Shown: positions 1 through 11,856 of the stretch, piece by piece
Layout: each line of letters begins with the position of its first letter
Position numbering within the stretch: the stretch's first letter is position 1
Assembly: GCA_032433595.1 (NCBI GenBank)
Contig: JASWJB010000092.1
Coordinates: forward strand, 62,001 to 126,000
Direction: 5' to 3'
Origin: Conoideocrella luteorostrata
Taxonomy: Eukaryota; Ascomycota; Sordariomycetes; Hypocreales; Clavicipitaceae
Length of the DNA stretch: 64,000 nucleotides
Made by a program: the position numbers and the translations under genes
The notes under the pieces: generated by a model
Seen by the model: only the letters and a program-made list of their open reading frames with translations
The model's database searches: none
What the model was told of the DNA's origin: nothing

Positions 1-563
1 GCTAATTCACCCGACTTCATTGGCCGGCCCTATTGGGTTGTTAGGCTGGTGTAGCTTAGCCCAGCCAGGCGTATGGCTCCAGTTCTCACGACGTAGTCAA
101 TGTTGTCATTGTCTCCTCTTGCCTTAGTGCTGATTGCTCGGCGGGAGCCTTCCCGCTTGTATTTGTCAAGTAGTTGCTAGTATGTCATAATCTTACTACT
201 AATCCCTTTTCTCGGTACCCTTCCGCATACGCCTGCTATTGCGTTCTTAATTTTGTTTATTTTTCCTCCCCTCGGGTTCTACATTACTCTGGTGCTGTTA
301 TCGTTCTTTAAGAAAACTCTTTTGCATGCCATCCTAATCCGCTCGTTGTACAGAGTAGCCACCACGTACCAGCGCTTAGCTTGTTCGTGGATATCTCCAC
401 CAGCACGGAAATCTGGCTTACCGATACCATGCTAGGCCACCCCCCCCCTCTTTTCTTGGCATTGAAGCGAGGTTGTGAGCAACTTACGGAGTGCTCACCC
501 CTGGATTGAGCAGCCGCGACAATGATGAAATCGAACCAAAAGCTGATGTGTTCTTTTCCCACG

Positions 564-584
564 CCCCCCCCCCCCCACACACAC
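564..584. repeat. poly-C run followed by (AC)n microsatellite
   Basis: Thirteen consecutive C are followed by four AC units. It is simple sequence in a gene-free stretch. Confidence 0.9.
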
Positions 585-2040
585 ATCGCCAATCCCTACC
601 GTCCTGTCACTACCACCTCTGTCCTCGTCTGGCTTATACCGCGACACTGCAGCTTGGGATATTAGCTTGGGCTATATTCTCTCAGCTGTCCGTTTGGACG
701 GCCATTAGGAGCCTTCGATCGATGCACGAACCCGCTCATTCTTGGCGTTCCCGTAACCTTGAAGCTCCTCGCAGCTAGTAGTTCGCTTTGTTGGCTTTTG
801 TCGGTCTTTCCACGCTCTAAATGCCTCCCTTATCCACAATTTCCACATGTTTTACGAGTCACCCACACGAGAAATGCAACCGACAGCGTGGGAAATAAGT
901 TATTTTCTTTCTTTATTGGGAATAAGACTGAGTTGGGTTTATGATAGGATCTCACTTTGGCCTGTGAAGATCATTGGGGACTTTGCTTTTTTACTTGTCT
1001 TGGCGGCGTTGGCACCACTGCCGTTGCGGCGTCAGCTAGTGCCGAGTGTACCTGGAAACTCTCTACTTTAATTTAAGCCGCGGCTTTGGCTTAGCAATAA
1101 GGCGCCGGAACCCCCAGATGGGTGAGCGCGGCGGGTCGAGTGATCTCGATACGTTTCAGGTGCCGTATTAACTGCCCGCTTCTGCTGAGTCTGAGAGGAT
1201 TATTTCTCCACTAGTTGATGGTGATCACTGACTGTGCTTAGTCTGTACATGGGGATGTTGTCTATGTACCTGTACATATTACTCCGTTCGTGGTCATACG
1301 CGGCGAAATGTTCCTCTCGCAACGCAAGAGCTACGCTCACTCACACGCCACAGCCCTCTTTTTTTTTCCTTTTTTCCTCAGCAGAGGGCTTTGTATCCCC
1401 TACCGTCTCGTTCTGTTCACTGTGACCATGGCGTCTACCCTCTTTTTTCACATCACTTCCGGGGCACCCTTGCCATTGTAGTCCATGGGTGGTGAGCCAA
1501 ACACACCAGCTGAGCTTATCCTCTTTGATCGCCATACATGAAGAGAATACTTGCCATAGCAGTCCCATGTGGGGGCTCTCTGACGATGTAACCCATTGGA
1601 CTAATGTCTAGTATGTATTTTTGCCCGTAAAAGCCGAAGCTGTGTTCATGGGTAAGTAATATGCAACCTGGCTTCCACAGACATTCGGTCAGCATGACAG
1701 CTATTGTTGGAATACAATCCCCGTGAAGGGGCTGCCATCTACAATAAGCAGCAGCGGATATCGCCCGAATCGAATTGGCATGGTACTATCCTTCTCGACT
1801 CCTCTACACTGCAATCTAGACCTCACAACCTGGCTTCAGCTTCTCAATAAGTACGCCACGGCTCGGACAATATATAGTGGCTTGAGACACCCTCGACCCT
1901 ACCGCCTGCTGGTAAGGATTCATTGGCACCACGGCTCGCAAAAAGCATTTCCTCTCCAAGCCTTCTTCTGCCACGTGGAGTCAATGTCTTGAAACTATTA
2001 CAAAATTATATTTATATCTACCGCTCAGCCTTTAAAACAT

Positions 2041-2096
2041 TCCCACATCCCCCATCCCCATCCCCAGAATTCCCTCTCGAACTCTTCTCTCATTCT
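2041..2096 (+). promoter_or_regulatory. pyrimidine-rich promoter/leader tract
   Basis: A CT-rich tract with three CCCCAT-like units lies about 190 bp before the start codon at 2283. Such tracts are common near transcription starts of well-expressed filamentous fungal genes. The promoter role is inferred from composition and position only. Confidence 0.4.
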
Positions 2097-2282
2097 ATAT
2101 CGGTCACCCGTCGAGTGTCCAGTCCCTGGATTTCCTTGAGACTCATACAGTCCTCTCGACATAAAAGACCTTGGACACCCCCATTCAATTATCAGCAACG
2201 GCTCAGTTCATACATCTGAGTCACCAGCCGATAGCAATTACTAAGACACGTCTAGATGTTTTAGTATCAACACACAGCAACC

Positions 2283-5200
2283 ATGAGTCAAACTCAATCG
2301 AAACAAGACCTGGCATTGTATCCAGTGGAAGAAGGCGGCACACCTCGTACTCTCGTGGACATTCTTGAATCAACCACCGCCGCCCATCCCAACGCCTTCG
2401 CCATTGACAATGGCGAATCACGACTGACCTACTCAGAGCTCGCTGCTCAGATTGCAGTGCGTGTCGAGCAGCTCAGAGCAGTCGGCGTTTGCGCTGGCGA
2501 CCGCATTGGTGTGAGAGTAACTTCAGGCACATTGGAGCTCTACGTCAGTATTCTAGCAATTATTACAGCTGGCGCTGCCTATGTACCCGTCGATGTGGAC
2601 GACCCCAACGAGCGTGCCGAAATGGTCTTTGGTGAAGCCAGCGTCGCCGCAGTTTTAACGGATAATGCCACTGTCACAAAACACAACCCCTCCGCCGGCA
2701 CTGAGCAAAGGAAACCCGGTCTGGAGGACGATGCTTGGATCATCTTTACTTCCGGATCAACTGGTAAGCCCAAGGGTGTTGCCGTCACCCACCGCAGTGC
2801 GGCTGCCTTTGTGGATGCCGAGTCGAAGATCTTCTTGCCCAACAAGCCTCTCGGACCAGGCGACCGCGTCCTCGCAGGGCTCTCGGTAGCGTTTGATGCC
2901 TCGTGTGAGGAGATGTGGCTTGCATGGAGATACGGTGCCTGTCTCGTGCCTGCTCCTCGCTCACTGGTCAAGGCTGGCGCGGACCTGGGCACGTTCCTCA
3001 CGGCACAGAAGATCTCGGTTGTTTCAACCGTGCCAACACTCGCCGCCATGTGGCCGGCCGAGGCTTTATCGGGACTTCGCCTGCTCATTCTGGGCGGAGA
3101 GGCTTGCCCCCCAGAACTGGCAACTCGTCTTGCCACCACAGTCGACTCGGTGTGGAACACATACGGCCCCACCGAGGCAACGGTTGTTGCTTGCGCCGCC
3201 CCGCTGGTGGCCGGACAGCCGGTGGCTATCGGTCTCCCGCTGGCCGGATGGAAGCTCGCCGTTGTCGATGCTGAGGGCAACACGGTCAAATGGGGCGAGG
3301 AGGGAGAGCTGGTCATTGGCGGTGTCGGAATGGCACGCTATCTGGACCCGGAGAAGGACAAGGTCAAGTTTGCTCCCGCAGCTTGCTTTGACGGCGAGCG
3401 AGCTTACCGCAGCGGCGACTTGGTCCGCGCCGAGAAGGAGGGCCTGTTCTTCGTCGGTCGCAATGACGAACAGATCAAGCTTGGTGGGCGCCGTATCGAA
3501 CTCGGCGAGATTGACGCCGCCCTGATGACTCTCCCCGGTGTCAGCGCCGGAGCTGCTGCTATTCGTAAGAGTGAGACGGGCAACCAGGTCCTCGTGGGCT
3601 ACGTCGTGCGTACAAAGGCGCCTGAGGCCAACGACCGAGGCATTCTCCGCCGCTTGCTGCCTGCGACGCTCGTTCCCATGCTTGTAACCGTTGACGATCT
3701 CCCCGTTCGCACATCCGGCAAGGTCGACCGAAAAGCTCTGCCATGGCCCCCGCCGGCTTCATCGCATGTCGATGCCCAGCCTATCCACGGTACTACCGCC
3801 TGGCTGGCCGAGCAATGGCGGCGTGTGATTGGTGTCCCGGCTGCACCCGACTCTGATTTCTTTGACATTGGTGGAACAAGTTTAGCTGCCGCTCAGCTTG
3901 TGTCGCACTTGCGGCAACGGGCTCCGACCATGTCCGTCGCTGACATCTACGAGTATCCCGTCTTGACAGCCATGGCTGCTCGTGTGGATGATCTTGCTGG
4001 CACCCAACAGGAAGACCGTCTTGTAAAACCAACTGCCCGTTGGGTCATGTTTGTTCAGGCGAGTATTTTAATTTGTGAGATCACATTCAACTCTGGTAGA
4101 TGGCTGGCCGGTGTGGCGGCGATGAAGAAGTTCTTCGCCCTGCGCCTTGGCGAAAACTCCTGGGCCGGAGCTCATGCTCTTCCTTGGTGGGTCATTGCTG
4201 TCATCTGGGCCGTGTTTATGACATTCCCTGGGCGCCTGTTGACTACGGCACTGGGCTCACGATTGCTGACCTGGGGAATCAAACCTGGCACATACCGCCG
4301 AGGAAGTAATGTGCATCTTCGTCTTTGGGGCGCTGAGCGATTTGCAGCTATGGGAGGCATTGGTAGTATCGCCGGCACCCAATGGGTTCGCCGCTATGCC
4401 CGTCTATTAGGCTGCCACGTTGGCAAAGATGTTCAGTTTCATGGCCTCCCCCCAACTACTGGTCTCGCCAGTTTCGGTGATGGCTGTGCGATCGAGCCTG
4501 AAGTTGATACCGCTGGTTGGTGGCTTGATGGTGATTTCCTGCACATCGGTTTCCTCACCATTGGAGAGGGCGCCATCGTCGGTCACCGTTGCACCCTTAT
4601 GCCCGGGACAGTGGTCGAGCCTCACGCCGTCGTCGAGCCCGGAACAGTTGTGCAGGGCACTGTGAGAGGTCCTGATGTGTCGCCGTCCCCCGAAGAGAAG
4701 GCGTACATCAACGAGCGTAGCTTCTTCTCTGGCCTTCGATACACTGTCACCCTTCTCATTTTGGATTTCCTCCCTATTATTCCTGCTGGAGCCACTCTGG
4801 CCCTAACTCCTATCTTGGTACGCGACTACAGCGACTTCCACAACTTGATCATGACCACTATCAAATTCGCGCCAGCTGGCATCATTATCGGTATGTGGAT
4901 TTTTATTGGGATGAGTGTCATGTTTGTTCGTCTTGCAAGCCTCTTCCTCCGCCCTGGCTCGTATTCGTGGCACAGTTCCACCGCATGGGCGGCCTGGATC
5001 ACTCACGGCACCATGATGCAGGTCCGCACTGCAATGTTCCCTGCCTACGCTAGTTTGATCACTCCTACTTGGTTGAGGATGTTTGGTGCTCGCATTGGTA
5101 AATACGTCGAGGCTTCTACCATCGTCCCCATCCCGTCATTGATGAGCGTCGAAGACGGTGCCTTCCTTGCCGATGATGTTTTACTGTCACCCTTTGAACT

Positions 5201-6176
5201 TAGCAAGGGTCGCATCCGCGTCGGCCCCTGTTCCATTGGCGAGAAGGCTTTCGTTGGTAACTCGGGTATCGTCGAGCCCGGTGTCCATGTGCCCGAGCGA
5301 TCTTTGATCGGTGTGCTGGGCACTGCCCCCCACAATATGGAAGCTGGCTCCTCCTGGCTTGGCCGCCCTGCAATTTCTCTCCCCCGAAAGCAAGACATCA
5401 AGGTCGACGACTCTCTGACCTTCAAGCCTCCAATGAAGTTGAGAATTGCCCGAGGACTGGTTGAAATCTGCAGAATCATTCCTATGCTCATTGGTGGTAT
5501 GATGATGCTGGGTGTCGCAACCGGATATCTGTGGATCTTGGTCACCTTCGGTATCTGGCAGGCCATTCTTGCCGGTCCAGCCATGCTTTTTGTCGCCGCA
5601 TTCGCTGCCATGTTCATCACGACCGCTGCCAAATGGCTCTTGACTCCCCGGATTACACCTGGAATGCATCGTCCACTCTGGAGCACCTTTGTCTGGCGCA
5701 ACGAGCTTGCCGACACTTTCATTCAAATGCTCGCCATTCCAATGATGGGTGGTGCGTTCCACGGCACTCCTGTTCTTGTCTGGTGGCTGCGTACCTTGGG
5801 AGCCAAGATTGGACACGGAGTCTGGTTGGACAGTCATTTGCTTCCAGAGGCCGAATTGTGTGAGATTGGACACGGCGCTACCGTTAACCGTGGATCCGTC
5901 ATGCAAACGCATTTGTTCCATGACAGAGTTATGCGTCTTGACAAAGTCGTCCTTGAAGATGGAGCTACGCTTGGTCCTCGTGCTATTTCTCTTCCTGCCA
6001 CCACCATCGGAGCTGGCACCACTATTGCACCATCTTCACTGGTGATGCGTGGAGAGAATCTGCCGCGAGGCACTCGATGGATGGGTAACCCCGTTCGACC
6101 ATGGATTGAGGAGAAGAGGCTGGAGACTTCAGAAAGCTCAGAAGGCTCGGATTGGGAATCACCTTCACTCGTTTAA
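2283..6176 (+). CDS. Pls-type NRPS-like synthetase (A-T-membrane/hexapeptide), epsilon-poly-L-lysine synthetase-like
   Basis: A single 1297-residue frame. Residues about 20-490 form an adenylation domain: A3 [13 protein letters not shown] near 153, A5 YGPTEAT near 293, A7 YRSGDLV near 375, A8 LGGRRIELGEI, A10 GKVDRKALPW near 479. A carrier domain follows, with DFFDIGGTSL near 525 (phosphopantetheine Ser). Residues about 590-1297 alternate hydrophobic membrane segments with left-handed beta-helix hexapeptide stretches, the hallmark of Pls/PosA-family synthetases, which polymerise one cationic amino acid at the membrane without normal condensation domains. Epichloe VibA, an epsilon-poly-L-lysine synthetase, is the known fungal relative. 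By-eye specificity residues are D-A-E-S-I-G-T-V-V; the acidic third residue would suit a basic side chain. The product is inferred; ornithine or another diamino acid is possible. I considered a 51-bp in-frame intron near 4050 and rejected it because the unspliced residues fit the family. Confidence 0.85.
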   Translation: MSQTQSKQDLALYPVEEGGTPRTLVDILESTTAAHPNAFAIDNGESRLTYSELAAQIAVRVEQLRAVGVCAGDRIGVRVTSGTLELYVSILAIITAGAAYVPVDVDDPNERAEMVFGEASVAAVLTDNATVTKHNPSAGTEQRKPGLEDDAWIIFTSGSTGKPKGVAVTHRSAAAFVDAESKIFLPNKPLGPGDRVLAGLSVAFDASCEEMWLAWRYGACLVPAPRSLVKAGADLGTFLTAQKISVVSTVPTLAAMWPAEALSGLRLLILGGEACPPELATRLATTVDSVWNTYGPTEATVVACAAPLVAGQPVAIGLPLAGWKLAVVDAEGNTVKWGEEGELVIGGVGMARYLDPEKDKVKFAPAACFDGERAYRSGDLVRAEKEGLFFVGRNDEQIKLGGRRIELGEIDAALMTLPGVSAGAAAIRKSETGNQVLVGYVVRTKAPEANDRGILRRLLPATLVPMLVTVDDLPVRTSGKVDRKALPWPPPASSHVDAQPIHGTTAWLAEQWRRVIGVPAAPDSDFFDIGGTSLAAAQLVSHLRQRAPTMSVADIYEYPVLTAMAARVDDLAGTQQEDRLVKPTARWVMFVQASILICEITFNSGRWLAGVAAMKKFFALRLGENSWAGAHALPWWVIAVIWAVFMTFPGRLLTTALGSRLLTWGIKPGTYRRGSNVHLRLWGAERFAAMGGIGSIAGTQWVRRYARLLGCHVGKDVQFHGLPPTTGLASFGDGCAIEPEVDTAGWWLDGDFLHIGFLTIGEGAIVGHRCTLMPGTVVEPHAVVEPGTVVQGTVRGPDVSPSPEEKAYINERSFFSGLRYTVTLLILDFLPIIPAGATLALTPILVRDYSDFHNLIMTTIKFAPAGIIIGMWIFIGMSVMFVRLASLFLRPGSYSWHSSTAWAAWITHGTMMQVRTAMFPAYASLITPTWLRMFGARIGKYVEASTIVPIPSLMSVEDGAFLADDVLLSPFELSKGRIRVGPCSIGEKAFVGNSGIVEPGVHVPERSLIGVLGTAPHNMEAGSSWLGRPAISLPRKQDIKVDDSLTFKPPMKLRIARGLVEICRIIPMLIGGMMMLGVATGYLWILVTFGIWQAILAGPAMLFVAAFAAMFITTAAKWLLTPRITPGMHRPLWSTFVWRNELADTFIQMLAIPMMGGAFHGTPVLVWWLRTLGAKIGHGVWLDSHLLPEAELCEIGHGATVNRGSVMQTHLFHDRVMRLDKVVLEDGATLGPRAISLPATTIGAGTTIAPSSLVMRGENLPRGTRWMGNPVRPWIEEKRLETSESSEGSDWESPSLV

Positions 6177-6607
6177 GCTACAACAATTTCACTACGAGTA
6201 CATCAACGGTCTGCATATTTTCAATTATTCTAGAATACAAATTCTTACGGCATATAGAGCGAGAAACGTGTTTAGCTCGGGAACTGGGGTTGACGATCAC
6301 AGAACATTTTTTTTATAGCGTTAATTGGGGTTATGATTTCGGGCATTTGTTTTTACTAATCCGGGCGTTGAATTCTGTATCTGAAGCTGTATATCTTTTT
6401 TGTCTTTTTTTTTTCTGGCAAATGCTTATCGGTTGTCATTTTTGCCAAACCGGAGAAAAAGTCCTAGCCTGCATTTCTGTATCGAAGTATATTAAGCACA
6501 CTGGCTTTAGCGAGAGTAATAATGAAGATACATGTACTACACAAGTTGAATCAATATCTAAATAAATATTTACCGATAATGTAGCCTGATGGATTGGATG
6601 TACTCTA

Positions 6608-6616
6608 TACGGAGTA
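6608..6616 (-). repeat. dispersed 9-bp motif TACTCCGTA (one of at least eight)
   Basis: Exact copies, in either orientation, are at 6608-6616, 6932-6940, 13560-13568, 15808-15816, 19257-19265, 32261-32269, 51808-51816 and 62744-62752. All lie between the genes called here. Function unknown. Confidence 0.75.
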
Positions 6617-7840
6617 ATAAGATTGCGTATGCGTGGCGTTTTCGACGATCCATGTCTCGTCGCCCTTTTTGGGTGCTTCTCACCCTCAGGTCGACATGCT
6701 TTTGAGGGCCGTACAGATTTTGACGCCCAACCAAAGCCCTTCTACCCTACCTACCCAAGTAAGAATCTGACCGCCCACTAAGAAGAAGGCGCTCGCCGAT
6801 CTCAGATGTAGCAGAGGGCCATCCTAGTGTCCCAGTCTCAACACTTGACGGTGTGGTGTGGTGTTGTGCGGCGTGCGGCGACAGGTGGACACAGCCTTGT
6901 ACCAACACTTGGATGACAAGCTTATTCTCCGTACTCCGTATATGTATGGCTTTCCGCTTGCCCCGCGCGTCCCCGAGTTTCCCAAATATCTGCGCTTGTG
7001 TCCCGGATCCCGAAGCTTCCGTTTGCAACCTGCAGCACCCCCGCCATACAAATCAAATACGGACAGCCACACAGCCCAAAACGTCTTGGCGGGGACAAGC
7101 TGGACAGCTTACTTTAGCTTCTAGTGGAAGTGTTGAGATAAGCATAATAGTGGCTTTTCAGCTGTATGTATGTCGTTGTCTGTTGTTGTTTTGTCGTCAT
7201 AGTGTGCGCATTGTGCTTTATTTTTGGGAACTTCCTGCGGGGGAAATGGTGTGGTATGGTGTGTTTGTAGCAATTGAGATGGTTGTTAATCCTCATAGCG
7301 GTGGTTGTTGATGTTGTTGTCGATTGCTTGGCAGGCAGTGTTAGTGCCGTAGAGGCTCACCGGATTGCTGGGCGTTTGGGTGAGCACATCGTGTGAGCCT
7401 CGACGATGACGACATTGGCGTTATTGCTAATCTGCTGGGCTTGCGAGGCTATGCTGTGACTATGATTTGACCTTGAGGAAACCCTTGCTGAGTATATACT
7501 TCGTAGAGAAGTATCTGGACTTGTAGACTGACGAGTCCACGGCGAATTTATGAGACTAACCTAGCGGTGCAGCCTTTTTGTCCCGGGAACCCGGCGAAAC
7601 TCGTCGACGGAATAAATAAGCATCATGGATAAGAAATGCAGTTCGCAGCTGGTAGCTAGCCATTCTCCTAATGGGGTTATTTGCGACTCGGTACACGTCT
7701 TCTGCGGGCATTGGCTCGCGGGAAGAGTTGGCTCTGGCTACTGTGACTAGAACTTTGCATGCACCACAGCGTGCGCCGCTCGATGATCGCGAATGCTGGC
7801 AGGAGGAGAACAGAGTTATCCCGTCGGACTCTGACAGTTG

Positions 7841-7861
7841 AGCTAGCTAGCTAGCTAGCTA
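7841..7861. repeat. (AGCT)n microsatellite
   Basis: Five AGCT units plus one base form a self-complementary simple repeat in a gene-free stretch. Confidence 0.9.
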
Positions 7862-8370
7862 CCTGCTCTACTTCGCAATGACCGGTTCATCTAATAATTC
7901 CCAACAGGGAACCCGCTTGACGGACTCTGCATAAATGGCCTGCAGTCGCGGCTAGACGCACCGAACAGGATGCCGGCAACCCAGGCGAACGGTGAACATG
8001 AACACCAACCGGAGCTAGAGAGCCCGACAATGGCCTCTCTCTCTCGTCAAAACCACGGCTAATGTTGCTCAGAATGCAGATCTTATTTAAACGGTCGCGA
8101 ATCAACACCCATCTGGGGAAAACGTGAGGTTGCAAGCATCCAATAAGAAGGTTGCCCTCTCCCCACCACCGCCGGCAGGCTGGGTCGCGGCGAAATCTTC
8201 GGTGGTAATTCATTACATGTCGTACCGCTCCAATCGTAGTCGGGAATAAGGCCTGGGAATTTCCAGGAAAACAAGATTCTGGTCGGTTTCTTGTATGCGA
8301 TGAAACCATGCAACAAAAGGACGATCGCCTCGCGCACGGTCAAGCCTTGGTTGCAGGAGGGCATGACGAT

Positions 8371-8436
8371 GGAACTGCAATTTGGGGGCAACGGAACTGC
8401 AACTTGGGGGTGATGGAACTGCAATTTGGGGGCAAC
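8371..8436 (+). repeat. 22-bp unit repeated three times upstream of the beta-glucosidase gene
   Basis: Units at 8371-8392, 8393-8414 and 8415-8436 each start GGAACTGCAA and carry a GGGGG core. The first and third are identical; the middle differs at a few positions, mostly its last bases. The array ends 125 bp before the proposed GH3 start codon, inside the likely promoter. Confidence 0.85.
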
Positions 8437-8561
8437 GGAAACCAGCTGGACTGTAGTGGGCGGTGTATATAGTGAAGCGCGGCTCCTTGGTCTTGGCAGA
8501 TTTTCCTTTCAAAATGTCATACAGCCTTTGATAGAAGCTATAGATATATATGTTGACGGCT

Positions 8562-11360
8562 ATGCATTTCTCTGCTCTTGTTACTCTTGTGCCGCTGCTC
8601 ACGGAGCAGGTGGTTGGACACCCCGCAGACTACTCCCCTCGTCAGTACGACCCTGAATGATGTTTCGCATCGAACCGTGTTCCTGATATAGATGCTGAAA
8701 CCGATGAGAGATTAACATTACGGTTGTAGGGGATGTAGCCGGCACCATTGATTGGGTAGCGGCCGCCCAGAAAGCGAAAATCATGGTCGATCGAATGACA
8801 CTGGAAGAGAAAGTATGTGGTAACGCGACTGCTGGCAGAGTGGAAGAAGCACAGCCCATGAGACTAATGCGATCGTGTAGGTGAGCTTGACTGGGGGTAT
8901 TTGGGCGCCAAACGGTTGTTCCGGCAACATTGCTGGCATTCCCAGGTTGAACTTCCCCGGCATGTGTCTAAGCGACGCTGGAAATGGTCTTCGTGCAACG
9001 GATGCGGTCAGCGGGTTCCCAAGCGGTATCCATGTTGGAGCCAGGTAAGTAGTTCGTTCACACGCCCGATCTGTATACACTGCTATTGTGCACTTATGGA
9101 GAACTAATCCTTTGTAGCTGGAACAAAGACTTGACGCGGCGACGGGGCGTCGCCATGGGCGGAGAGTTTAAACGAACGGGCGTCAATGTTCTTCTTGGCC
9201 CTGTTGTTGGACCAGCATGGACGGTGGTCAAAGGAGGGCGAAACTGGGAAGGGTCTTCGGCGGATCCTTACTTGTCTGGTGCTCTTGCAGCGGAGACTGT
9301 GAAAGGCGTTCAGTCTTCCAATGTGATCACTAGTACCAAGGCATGTCGGATGCACTCGTTCTATTTGTACTTGAACCGCGGCTGAGCAAGTAGCTGATCT
9401 TGAAACAGCACTTCATTGGAAACGAGCAAGAGCTACATAGAACGCCCAATGGAGATAGGCAAGCCGTGTCCACTAACATTGATGACAAGTCAATGCACGA
9501 GCACTTCCTGTGGTATGCATGCAATGCTTACATGCTGGCAGCTGGCAGCTGGAGTTTCTGCCGACGTGGTCTTCCCCCAAGCTAATAACCTGTGGTTGAA
9601 TAGGCCCTTTCAAGATGCTGTCAAGGCAGGATCCGCGAACATCATGTGTTCATACCAGCGGCTGAACCAGACATACGGATGTGCCAGCAGTAACGCTCAG
9701 AACGGCCTCCTCAAGGGAGAGCTGGGCTTTCGGGTACATTCACGCCACCTGCTGCAATGTTGTTAAGCATTTCGGAATTGCGCTGACGGTAGATGTTTAA
9801 GGGCTTCATTGTCTCTGACTGGGGAGCTTTATACGGCGGTCTAGAATATGCAACTGCTGGGCTGGACATGGGCATGCCTAGTGCTGGCAGCTGGAACAAG
9901 ACGCTGGTTCAAGCTGTGCAGAACGGGACTTTCCCGGAGTCTCGAGTCACGGACATGGCGATGAGGTATGGCTTTTCAACAACGACACACTCCCTTTATC
10001 CATAATTTGTCTGACCGCCCTTTGCAGGATTGTTGCATCATGGTATGCACTCGGTCAGGATCAGGGGTTTCCGAAGCCTGGTGTCGGAATGCCTAAGCCG
10101 GTCGACGCATCACATACGGTCGTGGAGGGAAGAGATCCAAAAGACCTACCAACCATCCTTCAAGGAGCTATTGAAGGCCATGTGCTCCTGAAGAATGATA
10201 AGAACACGCTTCCTTTACGAAGCCCCAAAGTCATCTCCGTGTTCGGCTATTCCGCCAACACGGCTCCCAAATTCTCCGCGGCAGAAGACACGGAGGGATC
10301 CTGGTCAGGCGGGAAAGCCCCAGTTCTAGGGCTGAACGAGGCGCAAACGGCTATTGGACCCAAGGGCACGATGTATGGAGGAGGAGGCTCCGGCGCTATT
10401 TCGCCAGCGTCTTTCTCGTCTCCGCAAGATGTACTGGTAGCCAGAGCTAAACAAGACGGCTTCGTTCTACATCAGGATCTTACATCGAGCCAGCCTAAAG
10501 TCCATGCTGACTCGGATGCGTGCATTGTCTTCGGCAATGCGTGGGCGACGGAAGGATCTGATCGAGCAGGGCTACGAGATGACTACACCGACACCTTGAT
10601 CACGACCGTCGCCAATCAGTGTGCCAAGACAATTGTTGTCATACACAACGCCGGGGTTAAGCTTGTCGACGGGTTTATTGACCACCACAACGTCACTGCT
10701 CTCATATTTGCCCACCTCCCCGGCCAGGAGAGCGGAAACGCCATAGTATCTCTGCTCTGGGGGCAGTCCAATCCGTCCGGCAAGCTCCCTTACACGGTCG
10801 CCAAGAAGGAGTCCGACTACGGTCCACTTCTTGATCCCGCCTCCCAGAGTGGCAGCAAATCGCCACAGTCAGACTTCACAGCAGGCATCTACACCGACTA
10901 CAAGTACTTTGAAAAGAGCCACATACAGCCCCGCTACGAGTTTGGCTTCGGATTGAGCTACACCCGCTACGACTACTCCAACATGCAACTTCGTGGGCCG
11001 CTTGGAAACTTCCAAAGCCAGTTTCCCCAAGGCAAGATCAGCAGTGGTGGACAGGAAGACCTGTGGGAGACAATTGCCACCGTCACGTTCACACTCGTCA
11101 ACGGAGGCAAGGTTGACGGCGCCGAAGTCTCGCAGCTTTACGTGCGCATTCCGGGCACTCGTGCGAAGCAGCTCCGTGGCTTCTCGAAGCAGTTTCTCAA
11201 GGCTGGACAAACTGCTCAGGTGTCGTTTGAGGTGACGAGGAGGGATCTTAGCGTTTGGAACGCGGAAGCGCAGAAGTGGCAATTGCAAAAGGGCCAGTAT
11301 GAGGTGTACGTTGGGCGGAGTAGTACGAAACTGCCCTTGAAGACTTATCTCACTGTATGA
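8562..11360 (+). CDS. secreted GH3 beta-glucosidase, eight exons
   Basis: Exons join(8562..8640, 8730..8812, 8881..9044, 9118..9340, 9409..9512, 9604..9733, 9793..9965, 10028..11360) keep phase throughout and give 762 residues. The N terminus [13 protein letters not shown] is a signal peptide. The GH3 N-terminal domain follows: MTLEEKV, a conserved stretch ending [30 protein letters not shown] across a splice, and FIVSDWGA with nucleophile Asp about 270. Then come the GH3 C-terminal domain and a fibronectin III-like tail (about 590-760) ending in YVGRSS. It releases glucose from cello-oligosaccharides or aryl-glucosides outside the cell. Intron 4 (9341-9408) is GC..AG. Intron 6 could end instead at 9801, removing three residues (Met-Phe-Lys) that are unusual for the family. 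The gene converges with the regulator at 11857-13440. Confidence 0.92.
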
Positions 11361-11856
11361 GGCATGGTCATCAGAACCTGAAGGACTATATACACACATC
11401 GACGCAGCTGAGATATACGGACAAACTTGCGTCTCCATGATCCCTGTTTCTACACTTTAGAGAGAACTCCCAATTGGAGGGCAAATAGCAAATTATGGGT
11501 TTGATCGTGTTATGACAACGAATCATGTTGTTTAACTGCGTCTAGGTGATGTTGCGCGAGTTGAAGCCGTATACACTGCAAGCTAGACAACCTCTTTTGT
11601 CAGAATCATCCCCTTGGAAGAGGTATTAGTGGGTAAGCGAGCCAACCCATTTGGCACTGTGAGTGTTGTGTCCTGAAACGAAGTCTTTCCATCAACAACT
11701 TCGTAAATAATAGTACAATTTATGCATTGAGTTCTTTCGAGCTCTGATTAGAAGTTATGTATCGCTCTAACTCCTCAATTATGTCGCGCTATGACGCTGA
11801 TAAGTGTGACAGCAGATTTGTAAGGCCAAGAAAGAGGTGAGATTGAGCGAGGGCCG
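11361..11856. other. intergenic between convergent genes
   Basis: This holds the 3' trailers of the GH3 gene and of the minus-strand regulator. I see no gene or structured element. Confidence 0.7.

Larger units (their letters stand above)
1..2282. other. intergenic, no supportable gene
   Basis: No reading frame here shows a recognisable domain, signal peptide or believable exon chain. The stretch holds short low-complexity tracts and, at its right end, the probable promoter and leader of the synthetase starting at 2283. The open frames are short, overlap on both strands and have no coding character. Confidence 0.6.
6177..8561. other. intergenic between the Pls-like synthetase and the GH3 gene
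   Basis: I see no supportable gene. It begins with the AT-rich 3' trailer of the synthetase (AATAAATATT near 6562 is a possible poly(A) signal). It also holds two TACTCCGTA-type motifs (6608, 6932), a GCTA microsatellite (7841-7861) and a 22-bp triplicate (8371-8436). Short frames on both strands, including one of 140 codons on the minus strand at 7887-8309, show no family features. Confidence 0.6.

Noticed and set aside
2579..3316. 245-codon minus-strand frame inside the Pls-like synthetase
   Set aside because: A shadow frame of the GC-rich adenylation domain; no family motifs.
4058..4108. Possible 51-bp in-frame intron in the Pls-like synthetase
   Set aside because: It has GT..AG ends and a length divisible by three, but the unspliced residues (RWVMFVQ...WLAGV) fit the spacing expected in Pls-type proteins.
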